Shown in pieces: positions 1 to 9,274 of a stretch of 64,000 bases of DNA. Each line of letters begins with the position of its first letter. The first letter of the stretch is position 1. The notes beneath the pieces are model-generated. The model had not been told where the DNA came from. It did no database searches and saw only the letters and a program-made list of their open reading frames with translations. A program made the position numbers and the translations under genes. The stretch comes from Labedella phragmitis (GTDB lineage Bacteria > Actinomycetota > Actinomycetes > Actinomycetales > Microbacteriaceae), in NCBI RefSeq assembly GCF_004078635.1, contig NZ_RZNB01000002.1:558001-622000 (forward strand), written 5' to 3'.

Positions 1-451
1 GTGTGTACGCGAGCACGGAGTCGCGAGCCTTCGCGTTGAAGGCCCCGATGCCCATCTCCTCGATCTCGTCCTTCGTCGTGATGCCGAGCTGGCGCATGGC
101 CTCGAGTTCGGCAGGGAGACCATGCGTGTCCCATCCGAAGCGACGGTGCACTTGCTTGCCGCGCATCGTCTGGTAGCGCGGGAAGAGGTCCTTGGCGTAC
201 CCCGTGAGGAGGTGACCGTAGTGCGGGAGCCCGTTGGCGAAGGGAGGGCCGTCGTAGAAGACCCACTCGGGAGCACCCTCGCGCCGTCGGATCGACTCCT
301 CGAAGGTTCCGTCGGCCTTCCAGAATGCGAGGACGGCCTTCTCGACGTCGGGAAACGCCGGGTTGGGGGTCACGCCGAAGGCCGCGCCGGGCGTCGACGA
401 CGAGTCGGCCTGGTCGGGGCTCTCATGGGAGGAGGATCGGGGGTAGGTCAT
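1..451 (-). CDS. ileS: Isoleucine-tRNA ligase, N-terminal part (runs off left edge)
   Basis: Class I aminoacyl-tRNA synthetase that charges tRNA-Ile in the cytoplasm. Only the first 150 codons are inside the window. The ATG at 451 follows a good ribosome binding site (AGGAGA at 455-460, minus strand). The start of the catalytic domain is visible: the segment [16 protein letters not shown], then the HIGH-type ATP-binding signature in the form PHYGH near residues 75-79, then the class I motif GWDTHGLP. The family is normally about 1050-1100 residues, so roughly 85% of the gene lies beyond position 1. A T-box leader directly upstream supports regulation by uncharged tRNA-Ile. The identification rests on the class I motifs and the leader, and is firm. 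Confidence 0.95.
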   Translation of the reverse strand, partial: MTYPRSSSHESPDQADSSSTPGAAFGVTPNPAFPDVEKAVLAFWKADGTFEESIRRREGAPEWVFYDGPPFANGLPHYGHLLTGYAKDLFPRYQTMRGKQVHRRFGWDTHGLPAELEAMRQLGITTKDEIEEMGIGAFNAKARDSVLAYT

Positions 452-455
452 CGTT

Positions 456-600
456 CTCCTGCGGATCGATCTCGTTCCGCAAGGACGCCGGGACTCCGAC
501 GCGGTACCACCCTGCTTGCCCGAGCGCGGGCGACGTCTCGCGATCGTCGTTCCGACTCCGTCCGGTTGGACGGCCGGGCCTCTCTCCAACGGCTGTGACG
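456..600 (-). promoter_or_regulatory. T-box riboswitch leader of ileS
   Basis: Read on the minus strand, the leader carries the near-invariant T-box core GGGTGGTACCGCG (about 500-513), which binds the CCA end of uncharged tRNA. It is preceded by a perfect hairpin GCCCG-CGCT-CGGGC (518-531) and an upstream hairpin with a CCGTCC/GGACGG stem. Downstream, CCGCAGGAG, which includes the ileS Shine-Dalgarno (456-464), can pair with TCCTTGCGG (477-485). This looks like a sequestrator, so control is probably at translation initiation, as described for actinobacterial ileS T-boxes. An AUC triplet at 542-544 is a candidate specifier, but I could not fold Stem I with confidence. Confidence 0.85.
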
Positions 601-618
601 GGCCTGCCCCGTCCGGTT

Positions 619-1314
619 CTACTGAGGTCGTTCGACCTGTTCTTCCGGAAGCTCCCCGGTGATGCCGGATCGATGCTCGTCCGGCCAGTCTACCGCGCCG
701 ATCGCCGGTGCGCGCAGTCGTCGTCGCCAACCGTCGAGGACGGGTCCGACGGCGGCCGAGAGCGCGTCGGCGAGGGAGCCGCGGGAGGTCCCCGCCTCGA
801 TCCAGGACCCTGCGCCGGCCATCGCTCCCCCGGCGATCGCGGCGGCCGCTGCCCGGACGTCCTCCCGCCGAGCGTCGGGTTCCCGGCGCGCGAGGAACCG
901 CTCGACGATGTCGACCACCGCGAGCAGTCGGGCCAGGCCGGAGGAGGCGAGCTCGGACCCCGTTCCCATGAGCGCTCGGTGAGCGACCGCCCACGGCACG
1001 CGGGAAGCGGGGATGTCGGCGGCCGCGGTCCGCAACGCCGCTTCGACGGCCGCGAAGGACCCCTCGTCTTCCGGAGCGTCCTCGAGTGCGGAACGCAGTC
1101 GCGGGATGGCCGCATCGAGCTCGACCCACAGCACGTCGCCTTTGGTCGTGAAGTAGTTGAAGAATGTCGTCCGGGCGACTCCGGCTCGAGCGGAGATCTG
1201 ATCGATCGTCGTGCGGTCGTATCCCTGCTCGAGGAAGAGTTCGGCCGCCGCCTCCTCGAGCATGACCGGCGACGATCGACGCGGTCGGCCGACGCGGGGG
1301 TTCTCGGGACTCAT
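619..1314 (-). CDS. TetR/AcrR family transcriptional regulator
   Basis: Predicted ligand-responsive DNA-binding repressor of 231 residues, near the usual TetR length. The N-terminal helix-turn-helix spans about residues 17-60, with the recognition segment [21 protein letters not shown]. The C-terminal ligand-binding half is alanine-rich and family-variable, so no ligand can be named. The gene is divergent from the peptide-type ABC importer starting at 1454. The 139-bp shared intergenic region contains a perfect GTACT-C-AGTAC palindrome, a plausible operator. Control of the importer and of its own gene is an inference from this arrangement. The ATG at 1314 is the only strong start. Confidence 0.9.
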   Translation of the reverse strand: MSPENPRVGRPRRSSPVMLEEAAAELFLEQGYDRTTIDQISARAGVARTTFFNYFTTKGDVLWVELDAAIPRLRSALEDAPEDEGSFAAVEAALRTAAADIPASRVPWAVAHRALMGTGSELASSGLARLLAVVDIVERFLARREPDARREDVRAAAAAIAGGAMAGAGSWIEAGTSRGSLADALSAAVGPVLDGWRRRLRAPAIGAVDWPDEHRSGITGELPEEQVERPQ

Positions 1315-1376
1315 GCCGCCATTCTGCCGGTCGAGACCCGTGCACCCGTCGCCGAAAGCTGTACTACGCTATTTCC

Positions 1377-1387
1377 GTACTCAGTAC
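1377..1387. promoter_or_regulatory. Palindrome GTACTCAGTAC, candidate TetR operator
   Basis: A perfect 11-bp palindrome (five-base arms around one C) lies between the divergent TetR gene and the ABC importer. A wider pair, TGTACT at 1360-1365 and AGTACA at 1383-1388, overlaps it. A -10-like CATAAA follows at about 1406-1411 for the importer operon, so a protein bound here could block that promoter. The binding protein is inferred, not shown. Confidence 0.45.
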
Positions 1388-1453
1388 ATTAACCCGCGAG
1401 CACGGCATAAATAGCCGCGGCAGCGGACTCCCCCGAGCATCAAGAGGACTATC

Positions 1454-3094
1454 GTGCGCTCCCGACTTCGTCGTTCACTCGCCCCCGCGGCCGCCATCGC
1501 GGCGTCGGCCCTCCTGCTCGCGGCATGTGCCGGCGAGCCCGAGCCCGCCGCGACCGGCCCGACCGAGGGCGGCACTCTCGTGTACGCGAGCGGCGACGCG
1601 GAGCCGACGTGCCTCGATCCGCATGTCGGCGGCAATTACCCGCAAGCGCTCCTCGCGACACAGTTCCTCGAGTCCCTCGTCTCGCGCGACGCCGACGGCG
1701 CCATCGTCCCGTGGCTCGCGGAGTCCTGGACCGTGTCGGAGGACGCACTCACGTGGGAGTTCACACTCGCGGAGGGTATCGAGTTCACCGACGGCACGCC
1801 GTTCGACGCCGAAGCGGTCAAGGCCAACATCGAGCACCTGCAGGATCCGGCGACACAATCGTCCACCGGGTACCTCGCGGTCCAGAAGGTCGAATCCGTC
1901 GAGGCGGTCGACGAGACGACGGCGCGGTTCACGTTGAGCGCGCCGGACAGCGCGCTCCTCGAATCGCTGTCGCAGCCGTGGCTCGCGATCGAATCCCCCA
2001 CAGGCATCGCGAGAGGCATGGAGGAGAACTGCGAGAGCCCCGTCGGAACGGGTCCGTTCGTCGTCGACTCCTGGGCGAAGCAGGACCGCGTTACCCTGAC
2101 CCGCAACGACGGCTACGCCTCGGCACCGGGCGACGCCGCGCACGACGGCCCGGCGTTCCTCGACGGGATCGAGTGGCGTTTCATCCCCGACTCCGCCTCG
2201 CGCTATGCGGCACTGCAGGCCGGTGAGGTCGACGTCATCGACAACGTCCAACCCGACGTCCTGGTGCAGGCCGAGCAGTCCGAGGATCTCGTCGAACTCG
2301 ACGCACCGCGACCGGGATCCTCGAACCGGATCGAGCTCAATTCGGGCAAGGCGCCCTTCGACGACGTCGCCGTGCGTGAAGCCTTCATCCGGTCGGTCAA
2401 CGTCGACGACGCGGTCGCGTCGCTCTTCCAGGGCACGGCGGAGCGGTCCTACTCGCCGCTCGCGAGCGTCGAGCCCGCCGCGTACTCCGACGACTCCCTG
2501 TTCTCCTACGACATCGACGAGGCGAACGATCTCCTGGACGAGGCGGGATGGAGCGAGAAGGACGCCGACGGCGTCCGCATGAAGGACGGCGAGCGTCTCA
2601 CCCTGACCTTCCCCGTCAGCACGAACCAGTCCATCCCCGCCGAGGTGTCGCTCTTCGAGCAGCTGCAGGCCGGGGCGAAGGAAGCCGGTTTCGACGTCCA
2701 GCTCGACCTACTCGACCTCGCGAGCTGGTACTCGGCCCTCGGCGCCAACGAGTACGACCTCGTCAGCGCCCCGTACACGAAGGTCGGCCCCGACGTGCTC
2801 CGGATCCTGTACCACTCCGACGGCATCGTGCCGGCCCCGAGCGGGTACTTCGCCAATCACTCGCAGATCGACGACCCCGCCGTCGACGCGCTGCTCGACG
2901 AGGCGAGCGCGACGCTCGACGAGGCCGACCGCGCCGCGTTGTACGAAGAGGCGCAAGCCGACGTGCTCGAGGGCTACTACATCCTCCCGCTGTACGACCA
3001 GCAGAACCACTTCCTGCTGTCGACCTCGGTCCACGACGCTCGAGCCCTCGGCACGGTCTCGACGCCGAGCTTCGCGGCCGCCTGGCTCTCCTGA
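1454..3094 (+). CDS. ABC transporter substrate-binding lipoprotein, family 5 (peptide/nickel type)
   Basis: Extracytoplasmic solute receptor of a DppA/OppA/NikA-type importer, anchored to the membrane by lipidation. It has 546 residues, normal for the family. The signal peptide starts with an RLRR basic region, followed by a hydrophobic stretch and a lipobox LLLAAC with the modified cysteine at residue 25. The family-5 fold follows, with the segment CLDPHVGGNYPQALLATQ near residues 55-72. The GTG start at 1454 follows an AAGAGGA Shine-Dalgarno and places the signal peptide correctly. It is the first gene of a four-gene operon with two permeases and a double ATPase. The substrate (oligopeptide, nickel chelate or other) cannot be told from sequence alone. 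Confidence 0.93.
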   Translation: MRSRLRRSLAPAAAIAASALLLAACAGEPEPAATGPTEGGTLVYASGDAEPTCLDPHVGGNYPQALLATQFLESLVSRDADGAIVPWLAESWTVSEDALTWEFTLAEGIEFTDGTPFDAEAVKANIEHLQDPATQSSTGYLAVQKVESVEAVDETTARFTLSAPDSALLESLSQPWLAIESPTGIARGMEENCESPVGTGPFVVDSWAKQDRVTLTRNDGYASAPGDAAHDGPAFLDGIEWRFIPDSASRYAALQAGEVDVIDNVQPDVLVQAEQSEDLVELDAPRPGSSNRIELNSGKAPFDDVAVREAFIRSVNVDDAVASLFQGTAERSYSPLASVEPAAYSDDSLFSYDIDEANDLLDEAGWSEKDADGVRMKDGERLTLTFPVSTNQSIPAEVSLFEQLQAGAKEAGFDVQLDLLDLASWYSALGANEYDLVSAPYTKVGPDVLRILYHSDGIVPAPSGYFANHSQIDDPAVDALLDEASATLDEADRAALYEEAQADVLEGYYILPLYDQQNHFLLSTSVHDARALGTVSTPSFAAAWLS

Positions 3095-3099
3095 CGACG

Positions 3100-4056
3100 G
3101 TGCACGGAACCCGTGCTCGTTCCGTCGCGCGGTGGGCGGCTCGTTCCGCCCTCCGCGCGGCCGTCGTCCTGTGGGCGTCCGCGACACTCGTCTTCTTCAT
3201 CACCCGACTCGTGCCGGGCGATCCGGCGGAGGCCGCGCTGGGTGGACCCGGATCCCAGGCGTCGGAGGAGGCTCTCGCCGCCGTGCGCGAGCGATTCGGT
3301 TTCGATCAGCCCCTCATCGTGCAGTACGGGATGGCGATGCTCGCACTCCTCCGCCTCGATCTCGGAACGTCCTACTCACTCCGGCAGCCCGTCGCGCAGA
3401 TCCTCGGGGACACCGTCCCGGGCACGGTGATTCTCGCCGTACTGGCTCTGCTCCTCGCGTGGGTCCTCGCCCTCGCGCTGACCCTCGCGCAATCGCGCGG
3501 ATCCCGCGTGGGAGCGGCGGTCGGCGACACCGTCGAGATCGTCGCCTCCGCCGTTCCGCATTTCTGGCTCGGCACCATCCTCATCGCCGTCTTCAGCACG
3601 GGATTGTCCTGGTTCCCGCCCGTGTCGACGGGCACACCCGCCGGACTCGTGCTCCCCGTCGTGACTCTCGCGATCCCCATCGCCGGCTTCCTCGCGCACG
3701 TGATGCGGGGTTCCCTCGACGAGGCGCTCCGCTCCCCGTTCGCCGTCTCCGCGCTCGCCCGCGGTGAGACGGAGACGGGGCTGCGCTCGCGGCACGCGCT
3801 CCGGCACGCGGCGCTCCCCGCTCTCGGTCTCTCCGCGTGGGCGTTCGGCTACCTCGTCGGCGGCGCCGTCGTCGTGGAGACCATCTTCGCCCGACCGGGT
3901 CTCGGTCGGTCGTTGCTCCAGGCCGTGACCGTCCGCGACGTCCCCGTCGTCACCGGTGTCGTGCTCGTGTCGGCGCTCGTCTACGTCGTGCTGACGATCG
4001 TGACGGACGCTCTCACGCGACTCGTCGACCCGCGCATCGCGACGGAGGTGCGATGA
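3100..4056 (+). CDS. ABC transporter permease, DppB type
   Basis: First integral membrane permease of the importer, 318 residues from a GTG at 3100, five bases after the receptor gene stops. The open frame extends further upstream, but that part overlaps the receptor gene and does not look like permease. The N-terminal membrane segment is followed by the family-typical FFITRLVPGDPAEAAL, and about six membrane segments can be seen. The cytoplasmic coupling loop that docks on the ATPase is recognisable around TGLRSRHALRHAALPALG near residues 228-245. The stop overlaps the next permease start as ATGA, showing translational coupling. Confidence 0.9.
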   Translation: MHGTRARSVARWAARSALRAAVVLWASATLVFFITRLVPGDPAEAALGGPGSQASEEALAAVRERFGFDQPLIVQYGMAMLALLRLDLGTSYSLRQPVAQILGDTVPGTVILAVLALLLAWVLALALTLAQSRGSRVGAAVGDTVEIVASAVPHFWLGTILIAVFSTGLSWFPPVSTGTPAGLVLPVVTLAIPIAGFLAHVMRGSLDEALRSPFAVSALARGETETGLRSRHALRHAALPALGLSAWAFGYLVGGAVVVETIFARPGLGRSLLQAVTVRDVPVVTGVVLVSALVYVVLTIVTDALTRLVDPRIATEVR

Positions 4057-4919
4057 CTCTCGACGCCGCGACGATCGACCCGCTCCGCCCGCCCCCTCGA
4101 CCCGAGCGGCGACGGAGACGCGTTCGGGTCGGAGAGGTCGTCGCCGTCCTGTTCACCGTCGCGCTCGTGATCGCGAGCGTCGCTCCCGGGCTGCTCGCTC
4201 CCCTGGATCCCACCGCCGTCGCCCCGCTCGAGGCCTTCCGACCGCCGTCACCCTCCCACCCCTTCGGGACGGACGAGTCCGGCCGCGACGTGTACACCCG
4301 ACTCGTGCACGGCACGGGGGCGTCATTGCTCATCGGCCTCGCCGCGACGGCGATCGGTCTCGGCACGGCCCTCGTCCTCGCGCTCGTGGCGGTCTTCGGC
4401 GGCCGAGTCGCCGACGGGATCGTCGGGCGGACCATCGAGGTGCTCTTCGCGTTCCCCGCCCTCCTGTCGGCCCTCCTCGTGATCCTCGTGCTCGGCCCCG
4501 GGCCCGTCGCCGCGACGGTCGCCGTGGGCCTGTCGACGGCCCCCGGTTACGCCCGGATCATCCGGACGAGCCTCCTGACGGTCCGCGCCTCGGGATACGT
4601 CGAGTCGGCGCGGCTGCTCGGCCACTCCCCTGCCCGCGTCGTCCTGCGCACGATCCTCCCGAACGCGCTCGCGCCCTTGCTCGCGCTCGCGACGCTGGGA
4701 GTGGGGCAAGCGGTGGTGTGGGCGTCGTCGCTGAGCTTCCTCGGGCTCGGAGCGCAGCCACCGGCTCCGGAATGGGGCGCGATGCTCGCCTCCGCTCGCG
4801 TCTACCTCACGACGGCCTGGTGGCTCACCGTCTTCCCCGGCCTCCTGATCGTCGCGACGACCCTCGCGGCGACAGCCATCGGCCGGTCGCTCGATGCACG
4901 GTCGCGGAGGTCCTCGTGA
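4053..4919 (+). CDS. ABC transporter permease, DppC type
   Basis: Second permease of the importer, 288 residues. It begins with a charged cytoplasmic N-terminus (RPERRRRRVRVGE) and a first membrane helix, then the DppC-family signature HPFGTDESGRDVYTRLVHG at about residues 69-87. The coupling loop ESARLLGHSPARVVLRTILP lies in the second half, with SLSFLGLGAQPPAPEWGAML downstream, as expected. The ATG at 4053 overlaps the previous stop (ATGA) and has a GGAGG-type ribosome binding site. Its own stop overlaps the GTG of the ATPase gene. It forms the heterodimeric channel with the preceding protein. Confidence 0.92.
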   Translation: MTLDAATIDPLRPPPRPERRRRRVRVGEVVAVLFTVALVIASVAPGLLAPLDPTAVAPLEAFRPPSPSHPFGTDESGRDVYTRLVHGTGASLLIGLAATAIGLGTALVLALVAVFGGRVADGIVGRTIEVLFAFPALLSALLVILVLGPGPVAATVAVGLSTAPGYARIIRTSLLTVRASGYVESARLLGHSPARVVLRTILPNALAPLLALATLGVGQAVVWASSLSFLGLGAQPPAPEWGAMLASARVYLTTAWWLTVFPGLLIVATTLAATAIGRSLDARSRRSS

Positions 4920-6604
4920 GCGCCCGTGACGTCTCTGAGACGAGCACGGGGCCGCTCCTCGAGCTCGACGGGCTGACCGTGTCCTTCGGCTCGGGCTCGT
5001 CTCGGACGACCGTCGTCCGAGACGTGTCCTTCTCGATCGCCGCCGGCGAATGCGTCGCGATCGTCGGCGAATCCGGGTCCGGTAAGAGCGTGACGGCCCG
5101 ATCGATCCTCGGTCTGGCGGGCCCGGGAGCGATCGTCGAGGCACGCCGACTCGCGGTCGACGGCCACGACGTCTCTCGCGCGGGCGGCCGGGAACTCCGG
5201 CGCCTCCGTGGTGACGTCGTCGGGCTCATTTCGCAGGACGCTCTCGTCTCACTGGATCCGCTCCGCCGCGTGGCCGCCGAGGTCGGCGATCCTCTGCGCC
5301 TCCATCGCGACGCCTCCCGGCGCGAGAGGGACGGCGCGGTCATCGAGCTCCTCGACCGGGTCGGGATCCCCCGTCCCGAGGTCCGGGCCCGCCAGTACCC
5401 TCACCAATTGTCTGGAGGGCTCCGCCAACGTGCGCTCATCGCGTCGGCGATCGCCGCCGGACCGCGACTCCTCATCGCAGACGAACCGACGACGGCACTC
5501 GACATGACCGTTCAGGCCGGGATCCTCCGACTGCTCGGCGCCCTGCGGGACGAGGACACGGGCCTGCTCCTCATCAGCCACGACCTCGGCGTCGTCGCCG
5601 CCGTGGCGGATCGCGTCGTCGTCATGCGCAACGGTTCCATCGTGGACGAGGGAGCGACCGCCGCGATCCTCGCCGGCGGGTCCCACGCCTACACGCGGCA
5701 GCTCGTGCGTGCCGTGCCGGCAGGCGTGCCGAGGGGAACGGCGTTGCTCTCGCGGGAGCCACTCCCGACGGCGACGACGATCGCGGGACACACTCCGGCC
5801 AGAGAGGGACGCGGCGGCGCCTCCCTCGATCGAGAGGGCCGCGCCGTCCTGAGCGCCCGCGGTGTGGCGAAGACGTTCGGACACGGCACGGATGCGACCC
5901 ACGCCGTGCGCGGGATCGACCTCGATGTGCATCCGGGAGAGACGATCGGTGTCGTCGGAGAATCCGGAGGCGGCAAGACCACTCTCGGTCGGATCCTCCT
6001 CGCGCTCACGGAGCCCGATGTCGGAACGGTCCTCCTCGACGGCGAACCGTGGTCGGGGATCCGGGAGCGCGAGCGGCGGAGCCGTCGTCGGCTCGCCGGT
6101 CTCGTCTCCCAGGACACGTCGAGCTCCGTCGACCCGCGGTGGAGCGTCGGACGCGTGATCGCCGACGCCCTCCCACCCCGCCTCACGTCCGACGAGCGTC
6201 GGCGGCGAGTGCGCGACGCGCTCGCGGACGTCGCTCTCGACCCGGACCTCCGCACGCGCTCGCCTCGAACGCTCTCGGGAGGACAACGGCAGCGCGTCGG
6301 GATCGCGCGAGCCCTCGCGGCGGAGCCCCGTGTCATCGTGCTCGACGAACCGGTGTCCGCGCTCGACGCGACCGTGGCCGCCGGGGTGCTCGACCTCCTC
6401 GACGCCCTGCAACGCGATCGCGGTCTCGCCTACGTCCTCATCTCGCACGACCTCTCGGTCGTCCGCCATATGAGCGACCGTGTCGCGGTGATGCTCGACG
6501 GCGTCGTCGTCGAGACGGGGCCGACCGAGGCCGTGTTCTCCTCTCCCTCCCACGAGTACACCCGGCGACTCCTGGCCGACGTCCCGGTGCTCCCTCCGGC
6601 CTGA
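4916..6604 (+). CDS. ABC importer ATPase, fused DppD-DppF (two nucleotide-binding domains)
   Basis: Cytoplasmic energy-coupling subunit of 562 residues, with two complete ATPase domains in one chain. Domain 1 has Walker A GESGSGKS, signature LSGGLRQR and Walker B LLIADEPTTALD. Domain 2 has Walker A GESGGGKT, signature LSGGQRQR and Walker B VIVLDEPVSALD. Both have the switch histidine in an ISHDL segment. The usual arrangement is two separate genes, dppD and dppF; the fusion is common in Actinobacteria. The GTG start at 4916 overlaps the permease stop by four bases. The linker near residues 270-300 is proline- and arginine-rich. It completes the importer operon 1454-6604. Confidence 0.93.
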   Translation: MSARDVSETSTGPLLELDGLTVSFGSGSSRTTVVRDVSFSIAAGECVAIVGESGSGKSVTARSILGLAGPGAIVEARRLAVDGHDVSRAGGRELRRLRGDVVGLISQDALVSLDPLRRVAAEVGDPLRLHRDASRRERDGAVIELLDRVGIPRPEVRARQYPHQLSGGLRQRALIASAIAAGPRLLIADEPTTALDMTVQAGILRLLGALRDEDTGLLLISHDLGVVAAVADRVVVMRNGSIVDEGATAAILAGGSHAYTRQLVRAVPAGVPRGTALLSREPLPTATTIAGHTPAREGRGGASLDREGRAVLSARGVAKTFGHGTDATHAVRGIDLDVHPGETIGVVGESGGGKTTLGRILLALTEPDVGTVLLDGEPWSGIRERERRSRRRLAGLVSQDTSSSVDPRWSVGRVIADALPPRLTSDERRRRVRDALADVALDPDLRTRSPRTLSGGQRQRVGIARALAAEPRVIVLDEPVSALDATVAAGVLDLLDALQRDRGLAYVLISHDLSVVRHMSDRVAVMLDGVVVETGPTEAVFSSPSHEYTRRLLADVPVLPPA

Positions 6605-6678
6605 CGCCGGACGATAGGATGGGCGCATCCACATGAGGCACGTTGACACGGTGCCGCCCACATCGATCCGGAGTTCCC

Positions 6679-9264
6679 ATGAGCAACGCCCTGCCCGACA
6701 AGCCCGCATTCGAAGGTCTCGAAGACAAGTGGGGCTCGACGTGGGAGTCGGACGGCACCTACCGGTTCGATCGCGACGCGGCCGTCTCCCGGGGCCACGA
6801 CTCCGTGTACTCGATCGACACCCCGCCTCCGACGGCCTCAGGGTCGCTCCACATCGGCCACGTGTTCAGCTACACGCACACCGATGTCGTCGCGCGGTAC
6901 CAGCGCATGCTCGGACACACGGTCTTCTACCCGATGGGCTGGGACGACAACGGTCTGCCGACCGAGCGCCGGGTGCAGAACTACTACGGCGTCCGCTGCG
7001 AACCGAGCCTCCCCTACGTCGCCGACTTCGTGCCCCCGCACGACGGCGGTGAGGGCAAGAGCATCAAGGCGGCCGACCAGGTCCCCGTGAGTCGTCGCAA
7101 CTTCATCGAACTGTGCGAGCGCCTGACGGTCGAGGACGAGAAGCAGTTCGAAGCACTGTGGCGCACGCTCGGACTGTCCGTCGACTGGACACAGAGCTAC
7201 CGCACGATCGACCAGGACTCGCTCCGCATCAGTCAGAAGTCGTTCCTCGCCAACCTGGAGCGCGGCGAGGCCTACCAGGCCATGGCACCGACGCTCTGGG
7301 ACGTCACATTCCGCACCGCGGTCGCGCAAGCGGAGCTCGAGGACAAGGACCAGCCCGCCGCCTACCACCGCATCGCGTTCCACCGCCCGGACGGCGGCAC
7401 GATCGAGATCGAGACGACGCGCCCCGAGCTCCTCCCCGCGTGCGTCGCCCTCGTCGCCCACCCCGACGACGAGCGCTTCCAGCCGTACTTCGGGACGACC
7501 GTCACGACGCCGGTCTTCGGCGTCGAGGTTCCCGTTCTCGCGCACCACCTCGCCCAGCCAGACAAGGGCGCGGGCATCGCGATGGTGTGCACCTTCGGCG
7601 ACGTCACGGACGTCGTGTGGTGGCGCGAACTCGACCTCCCCAACCGTACGATCGTCGGTCGCGACGGGCGAATCGTCGCCGACGCCCCAGACGTCATCGT
7701 GGGCGAGGAGGCGCTCGAGGCCTGGTCGGCTCTCGCCGGAAAGACGGTGTTCAGCGCGAAGCAGGCCGTCGTCGAGCAGCTCACCGCGTCCGGCGACCTC
7801 ATCGGCGAACCCCGCAACATCACGCACCCCGTCAAGTTCTTCGAGAAGGGCGACCGCCCGCTCGAGATCGTCTCGACGCGGCAGTGGTACATCCGTAACG
7901 GCGCCCGCGACGAGGAGCTCAGGGCGCGACTGCTCGATTTCGGCCGCGAACTCGAGTGGCACCCGGACTTCATGCGCGTCCGGTACGAGAACTGGGTGAA
8001 CGGACTCAGCGGCGACTGGCTCATCTCGCGACAGCGCTTCTTCGGCGTTCCCATCCCGCTCTGGTACCCGCTCGACGCCGATGGCGAAGTCGTCTACGAC
8101 TCCCCCATCGTGCCGAGCACCGACACCCTCCCCGTCGACCCCTCGAGCGATGTCCCGCCGGGCTACGAGGAGTCTCAGCGTGGAGTCGCCGGCGGTTTCA
8201 TCGGCGAGGTCGACGTCATGGACACGTGGGCGACCTCGTCCCTGACCCCCCAGCTCGCCGGCAAGTGGGACACGGACCCCGAGCTGTGGAACGCGGTCTT
8301 CCCGTTCTCACTGCGTCCCCAGGGCCAGGACATCATCCGCACGTGGCTGTTCTCGACGATGCTGCGCTCGACTCTCGAGTTCGATCGGAAGCCGTGGGAG
8401 CACGCGGGTCTCTCCGGGTGGATCCTCGACCCCGACCGTAAGAAGATGTCGAAGTCGAAGGGCAACGTCGTGACGCCGGCCGGCATCCTGGAGCAGCACG
8501 GCTCCGATGCCGTTCGCTACTGGGCGGCGTCCGCTCGCCTCGGCACCGACGCGGGCTTCGACCCGCAGAACCCGACCCAGGTGAAGATCGGTCGACGCCT
8601 CGCCATCAAGGTCCTCAACGCGTCGAAGTTCATCCTGTCGTTCCCCGCGGCGGAGAACGCGACCGTCACCGAGCCCGTCGACCTCAGTATGCTCGCGACG
8701 CTGCGCTCCGTCGTGGCCGACGCGAGCACCGCCCTGGCGGCGTACGACCACGCCCGCGCCCTTGAGATCACCGAGAGCTTCTTCTGGACGTTCTGCGATG
8801 ACTACCTCGAGCTCGTGAAGGAGCGCGCGTACGCGGAGGGCACGCCGGGTCAGGCGTCTGCCGCTGCGGCGCTCCGGCTCGCGCTCGACACGCTGCTCCG
8901 ACTCTTCGCACCCGTCATCCCGTTCGCGACCGAGGAGTCGTGGTCGTGGTGGCACGAGTCGTCGATCCACACGGCGGCCTGGCCCACCGTCGACGAGCTC
9001 GCCGTCGCCGAGTCGGGCGACCCCGAGCTGCTGGCGCTCACGAGCCTCGCGCTCACCTCGGTGCGTCGCGCCAAGACCGACGCGAAGGCGTCGCAGAAGA
9101 CGCCCGTCTCGTTCGCGGCGATCGAGGCCCCGGCCGCGGCCGTCGATCTGCTGAAGGCCGTCGCCGACGACCTCCGCGCGGTGGGCAGGATCGCGGAGCT
9201 CGCGATCGCCGAGGGTCCACAACTCGCCGTCACGCGCGTCGAACTCACGCCCACGGAATCCTGA
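6679..9264 (+). CDS. valS: Valine-tRNA ligase
   Basis: Class I synthetase that charges tRNA-Val and edits mischarged threonine. It has 861 residues from the ATG at 6679; an in-frame ATG at 6643 would add a non-homologous 12-residue tail, and GGAG precedes the chosen start. HIGH is at residues 58-61 (GSLHIGH) and KMSKS near residue 588 (KKMSKSKGN), with the CP1 editing domain between. MGWDDNGLPTERRVQNYYGV is typical of the actinobacterial ValS type. The protein ends shortly after the anticodon-binding domain and lacks an obvious long C-terminal coiled-coil arm. A TAGGAT -10 element at about 6613-6618 gives a short leader. I see no T-box. Confidence 0.96.
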   Translation: MSNALPDKPAFEGLEDKWGSTWESDGTYRFDRDAAVSRGHDSVYSIDTPPPTASGSLHIGHVFSYTHTDVVARYQRMLGHTVFYPMGWDDNGLPTERRVQNYYGVRCEPSLPYVADFVPPHDGGEGKSIKAADQVPVSRRNFIELCERLTVEDEKQFEALWRTLGLSVDWTQSYRTIDQDSLRISQKSFLANLERGEAYQAMAPTLWDVTFRTAVAQAELEDKDQPAAYHRIAFHRPDGGTIEIETTRPELLPACVALVAHPDDERFQPYFGTTVTTPVFGVEVPVLAHHLAQPDKGAGIAMVCTFGDVTDVVWWRELDLPNRTIVGRDGRIVADAPDVIVGEEALEAWSALAGKTVFSAKQAVVEQLTASGDLIGEPRNITHPVKFFEKGDRPLEIVSTRQWYIRNGARDEELRARLLDFGRELEWHPDFMRVRYENWVNGLSGDWLISRQRFFGVPIPLWYPLDADGEVVYDSPIVPSTDTLPVDPSSDVPPGYEESQRGVAGGFIGEVDVMDTWATSSLTPQLAGKWDTDPELWNAVFPFSLRPQGQDIIRTWLFSTMLRSTLEFDRKPWEHAGLSGWILDPDRKKMSKSKGNVVTPAGILEQHGSDAVRYWAASARLGTDAGFDPQNPTQVKIGRRLAIKVLNASKFILSFPAAENATVTEPVDLSMLATLRSVVADASTALAAYDHARALEITESFFWTFCDDYLELVKERAYAEGTPGQASAAAALRLALDTLLRLFAPVIPFATEESWSWWHESSIHTAAWPTVDELAVAESGDPELLALTSLALTSVRRAKTDAKASQKTPVSFAAIEAPAAAVDLLKAVADDLRAVGRIAELAIAEGPQLAVTRVELTPTES

Positions 9265-9274
9265 GGTCCACCGC

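Noticed and set aside
6643-6678. Earlier ATG for valS at 6643
   Set aside because: The added 12 residues (MTRCRPHRSGVP) do not look like ValS, and the ATG at 6679 has its own ribosome binding site.
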